A DNA stretch of 8,019 nt. Source: Bacteroidales bacterium UBA6366. Its GTDB lineage: Bacteria; Bacteroidota; Bacteroidia; Bacteroidales; UBA932. The stretch spans positions 19,072 to 27,090 of the forward strand of contig DJRG01000019.1 of NCBI GenBank assembly GCA_002438845.1. Reading direction: 5' to 3'. The notes beneath the pieces were generated by a model. It ran no database searches. It was not told where the DNA came from and worked only from the letters and a program-made list of their open reading frames with translations. Both the position numbers and the translations under genes were made by a program. Shown in pieces: positions 6,162-8,019 of this stretch (position 1 is its first letter; every line of letters starts with the position of its first letter).

Positions 6162-6608
6162 CTAATATTTGTGGAAAGAGACTTTTCCGCATTTGTCGGA
6201 GCATCGCGGACATATTCCTTTAATAAGGTAGTTAGCCGTGGTTTCTGAATATCTCGACGGGAGCTTCACAGGTGGGATGTGGATGTCTTCGAGGCAGAAG
6301 GTGCGGTGGCATTTCTCGCAGAAGAAATGAACGTGGGCGTCTTCGTCCTTTTCGGAACCGTGACTCAGGCATAGCTCGTAGCGGGTGCCGTCGCCGCCAT
6401 CCTCTATCGCATGGACCAGATGATGCTCCTTGAATAAAGTTAGGCTTCTGAATATTCCCGACTTGTCGATCGTGCCGATTTTATCTTCCAATTCCATGAG
6501 GCTCAAGGGCCTGTCTTCGGTAAGAAGAGCCTTCGACACTATCAGTCTGTTGGCTGTGGCTTTGATGCCGTGCCGCTCAAGGAGTTCTGTAAGATCTGTG
6601 TTTGACAT
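6162..6608 (-). CDS. Fur-family metal-responsive transcriptional repressor
   Basis: The protein has 148 residues from the ATG at 6608. An upstream in-frame TTG at 6629 is rejected because it lies inside the predicted -7 box. The N-terminal winged helix covers about 5-80: IKATANRLIVSKAL (15-28) corresponds to the helix after the usual R/K-x-T motif, and IDKSGIFRSLTLFKEHHLV (47-65) to the recognition helix. The C-terminal dimer and metal domain has HVHFFCEKC (92-100) and CPRC (133-136), giving the two CxxC pairs of the structural zinc site. His92 and His94 are candidates for the sensory site, and C105 and C140 are extra cysteines. Fur, Zur and PerR subtypes cannot be told apart by sequence alone here. 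Divergence from a Zn/Cd-type P-type ATPase suggests zinc or heavy-metal control of that pump. It probably also regulates itself through the shared intergenic region. Confidence 0.9.
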   Translation of the reverse strand: MSNTDLTELLERHGIKATANRLIVSKALLTEDRPLSLMELEDKIGTIDKSGIFRSLTLFKEHHLVHAIEDGGDGTRYELCLSHGSEKDEDAHVHFFCEKCHRTFCLEDIHIPPVKLPSRYSETTANYLIKGICPRCSDKCGKVSFHKY

Positions 6609-6626
6609 GTTGTATATTCTTAAATG

Positions 6627-6634
6627 CAAATTTA
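6627..6634 (-). promoter_or_regulatory. -7 box of the Fur-family gene
   Basis: TAAATTTG on the minus strand matches TAnnTTTG exactly. It ends 18 bp before the ATG at 6608 and predicts a very short leader of roughly 12-15 nt. It also argues against initiation at the TTG at 6629, which falls within it. No clear -33 element is seen. Confidence 0.5.
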
Positions 6635-6665
6635 CTTATTTTTTTAGTAATGCTATTTCGGTCTT

Positions 6666-6708
6666 GTCGCTTCGACAGGCCCATGGTCGCTGAGCCTGTC
6701 GAAGCGAC
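6666..6708. repeat. REP-like palindrome, copy 2 with inverted partial copy
   Basis: GTCGCTTCGACAGGC (6666-6680) pairs perfectly with GCCTGTCGAAGCGAC (6694-6708) around a 13-nt loop, forming a strong 15-bp-stem hairpin. The right arm is part of the same 22-bp unit found at 3021-3042 (here 6685-6706), and the left arm is an inverted partial copy. It lies upstream of two divergent genes, so it is not a gene terminator. It fits a dispersed extragenic palindromic element. Confidence 0.75.
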
Positions 6709-6728
6709 TTTCTGTTCCGAATTCATTT

Positions 6729-6743
6729 TGCAACCAAGTTGCA
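6729..6743. promoter_or_regulatory. Candidate metal-regulator operator (6-3-6 palindrome)
   Basis: TGCAAC-CAA-GTTGCA is a perfect inverted repeat 50 bp upstream of the P-type ATPase start and 120 bp upstream of the fur start. Its size and symmetry suit a dimeric Fur-family repressor. A degenerate second site, TTTGCACCGTTGAAA, lies at 6760-6774. Nearby -7 candidates are imperfect (TCATTTTG at 6723-6730 and GACATTTG at 6756-6763), so the exact promoter is unclear, but the palindrome overlaps or adjoins both. Confidence 0.5.
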
Positions 6744-6793
6744 GAGTTGTTTTCCGACATTTGCACCGTTGAAATCAAAGTCAAAGAAAGAAT

Positions 6794-8019
6794 ATGGAAA
6801 AGGAAAACAAAATCAGATTCGCAAGAATCATTCTTTCAGCCGCCCTTCTTGGAGCGGCAGTCTTAGTGGAGAAGAGAATGGACCTCAGTATCTGGCTGCT
6901 TCTCCTTGTTTATTTGGTTCCTTATCTCATCGCTGGTTACGACACTTTGCTCGAGGCCGGAGAGAAGATCGTCAAAGGCGATTTTTTCGATGAGGACTTC
7001 CTGATGAGCATAGCAACCATCGGCGCTCTCTGCATCGGATTCCTTCCCGGAGCCGAAACCCAGTTCCCGGAAGCCGTGTTCGTGATGCTGTTTTTCCAGG
7101 TCGGAGAACTTTTCGAGGACATCGCAGAAGGCCGCAGCCGCAAGTCTATCTCCAAACTTATGGACATCAGACCGGACACGGCTAACGTTGAACGTGACGG
7201 AAAGATTCTGACAGTCAATCCGGAAGACGTGAAAATAGGCGAGACAATCGTTGTGAAGCCTGGCGAGAAGGTGCCGATGGACGGAATTGTTGTCGAAGGC
7301 ACATCCAGCCTCAACACCGTGGCTCTGACCGGAGAAAGCGTTCCGAGGAGCATAGCCAAAGACGATGACATCATCTCGGGCTGTGTCAATCTTACCGGAG
7401 TCATCCGCGCGAAAGTCACGAAAGCGTTCGGTGAGTCCACCGCCTCGAAAATTCTTGATCTTGTCGAGAATGCTTCCGAGAACAAATCGAAAAGTGAAAG
7501 TTTCATCTCACGTTTCGCAAAGGTTTACACCCCCGTGGTTGTGATTGCCGCCCTTGTACTTGCCTTTGTTCCACCTGTTCTGTCCGGTGATTTCGGTGGC
7601 ACGTTCGCGACTTGGCTCTACAGGGCGTTGACATTCCTGATCGTATCCTGTCCTTGCGCCCTCGTGATTTCAGTCCCGCTCTCTTTCTTCGGAGGCATCG
7701 GCGGAGCGTCCTCAAAAGGAATCCTGATCAAAGGCTCCAACTACCTTGAGGCTTTGGCCAAGGTCGGAACTGTGGTCTTCGACAAGACTGGTACCTTGAC
7801 CGAAGGAGTCTTCGATGTGACAGCCGTCCACCCAGAAAACATTGACGAAAAGGAACTTCTGCATCTTGCCGCTCACGTGGAAAGATATTCCACTCACCCG
7901 ATTGCCGTCTCGCTGAAACACGCCTATCCTAATGAGTCTGACGGATGCTCGGTCGAGAATGTGGAGGAAATCGCTGGGCATGGAGTGCGCGCGGTGGTGA
8001 ACGGGAAGACCGTCTGTGT
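6794..8019 (+). CDS. CPC-type P1B heavy-metal exporting ATPase, 3'-truncated by window end
   Basis: 408 codons are present and the frame is open at the window edge; full-length relatives have roughly 600-750 residues. It is a P1B transport ATPase that uses ATP to expel a soft metal ion across the inner membrane. The visible order is membrane pairs at about 10-50 and 67-107, and the actuator domain with LTGESVP (178-184). Membrane helices at about 244-262 and 273-300 include the metal-binding Cys-Pro-Cys (286-288, SCPCALV). The phosphorylation site DKTGTLTEG has Asp330, and the P1B-specific HP lies at 368-369. Context and the sequence after CPC (GILIKGSNYLE, 309-319) favour the Zn/Cd/Pb (ZntA/CadA-like) class; a copper pump is the alternative. 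The N-terminus goes straight into the membrane region without a CxxC heavy-metal-associated domain. The start ATG follows an A/G-rich stretch (AAAGAAAGA). It is divergent from the Fur-family gene, its likely regulator. Confidence 0.92.
   Translation, partial: MEKENKIRFARIILSAALLGAAVLVEKRMDLSIWLLLLVYLVPYLIAGYDTLLEAGEKIVKGDFFDEDFLMSIATIGALCIGFLPGAETQFPEAVFVMLFFQVGELFEDIAEGRSRKSISKLMDIRPDTANVERDGKILTVNPEDVKIGETIVVKPGEKVPMDGIVVEGTSSLNTVALTGESVPRSIAKDDDIISGCVNLTGVIRAKVTKAFGESTASKILDLVENASENKSKSESFISRFAKVYTPVVVIAALVLAFVPPVLSGDFGGTFATWLYRALTFLIVSCPCALVISVPLSFFGGIGGASSKGILIKGSNYLEALAKVGTVVFDKTGTLTEGVFDVTAVHPENIDEKELLHLAAHVERYSTHPIAVSLKHAYPNESDGCSVENVEEIAGHGVRAVVNGKTVC

Noticed and set aside
6666..6708. 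Hairpin interpreted as an intrinsic terminator
   Set aside because: It is upstream of both flanking divergent genes, the following T run is only three bases, and its arms belong to a dispersed repeat.
6937..7506. 189-residue open frame on the minus strand inside the ATPase
   Set aside because: The plus-strand frame encodes TGES, CPC and DKTGT motifs in correct order, so the antisense frame is a by-product.
1..8019. CRISPR array, insertion sequence, prophage or defence system
   Set aside because: No regularly spaced repeats, transposase or integrase motifs, or nuclease/toxin genes were found; all sizeable genes belong to housekeeping, lipid, metal or surface functions.

Overview
The window looks like a chromosomal segment of a Bacteroidales bacterium, probably an uncultured gut or rumen-type lineage. 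The basis is the TAnnTTTG-type -7 promoter boxes, the near absence of Shine-Dalgarno sequences, lipoproteins of families abundant in Bacteroidetes (tandem DUF1080; a Pro-Asp tethered surface lipoprotein), and close resemblance of every enzyme to Bacteroidetes forms. The genus is not determinable from the sequence alone.

Left part (1-3100): a tandem-DUF1080 lipoprotein on the minus strand (161-1456) is divergent from a plus-strand surface lipoprotein (1681-2961). The 224-bp gap between their starts holds a credible promoter for the first and a weak one for the second. Left of the DUF1080 gene is a 160-bp tail with a strong interrupted hairpin (82-133). After the plus-strand lipoprotein come a short palindromic extragenic repeat unit (3021-3042) and a strong hairpin terminator that works in both directions (3064-3096).

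Middle (3100-6007): a single tRNA-Ala with anticodon CGC on the minus strand, with its own -7 box. Next is a compact minus-strand three-gene operon, in transcription order: a GNAT-like N-acyltransferase of the YghO-like type, a CDP-alcohol phosphatidyltransferase, and a PlsC-like lipid acyltransferase. The first two genes are 13 nt apart, and the last two overlap in a TAATG stop/start. The gene content points to synthesis of a membrane lipid: acyl transfer to an amine or similar acceptor, head-group phosphotransfer and O-acylation. The exact product cannot be read from the sequence.

Right part (6162-8019): a Fur-family metal-sensing repressor on the minus strand is divergent from a CPC-type P1B ATPase, predicted to export a heavy metal such as Zn/Cd/Pb; the ATPase is cut by the window end. 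Their 185-bp intergenic region carries the fur -7 box, a 15-bp-stem hairpin built from the same repeat seen at 3021-3042, and a perfect 6-3-6 palindrome (TGCAAC-CAA-GTTGCA) that is a good candidate operator. Together these suggest a self-contained metal-homeostasis module.

I see no CRISPR array, insertion sequence, integrase, phage gene or defence gene. Nothing here is clearly a new system. The items most worth following are the lipid operon, the Fur/ATPase operator and the dispersed palindromic repeat.
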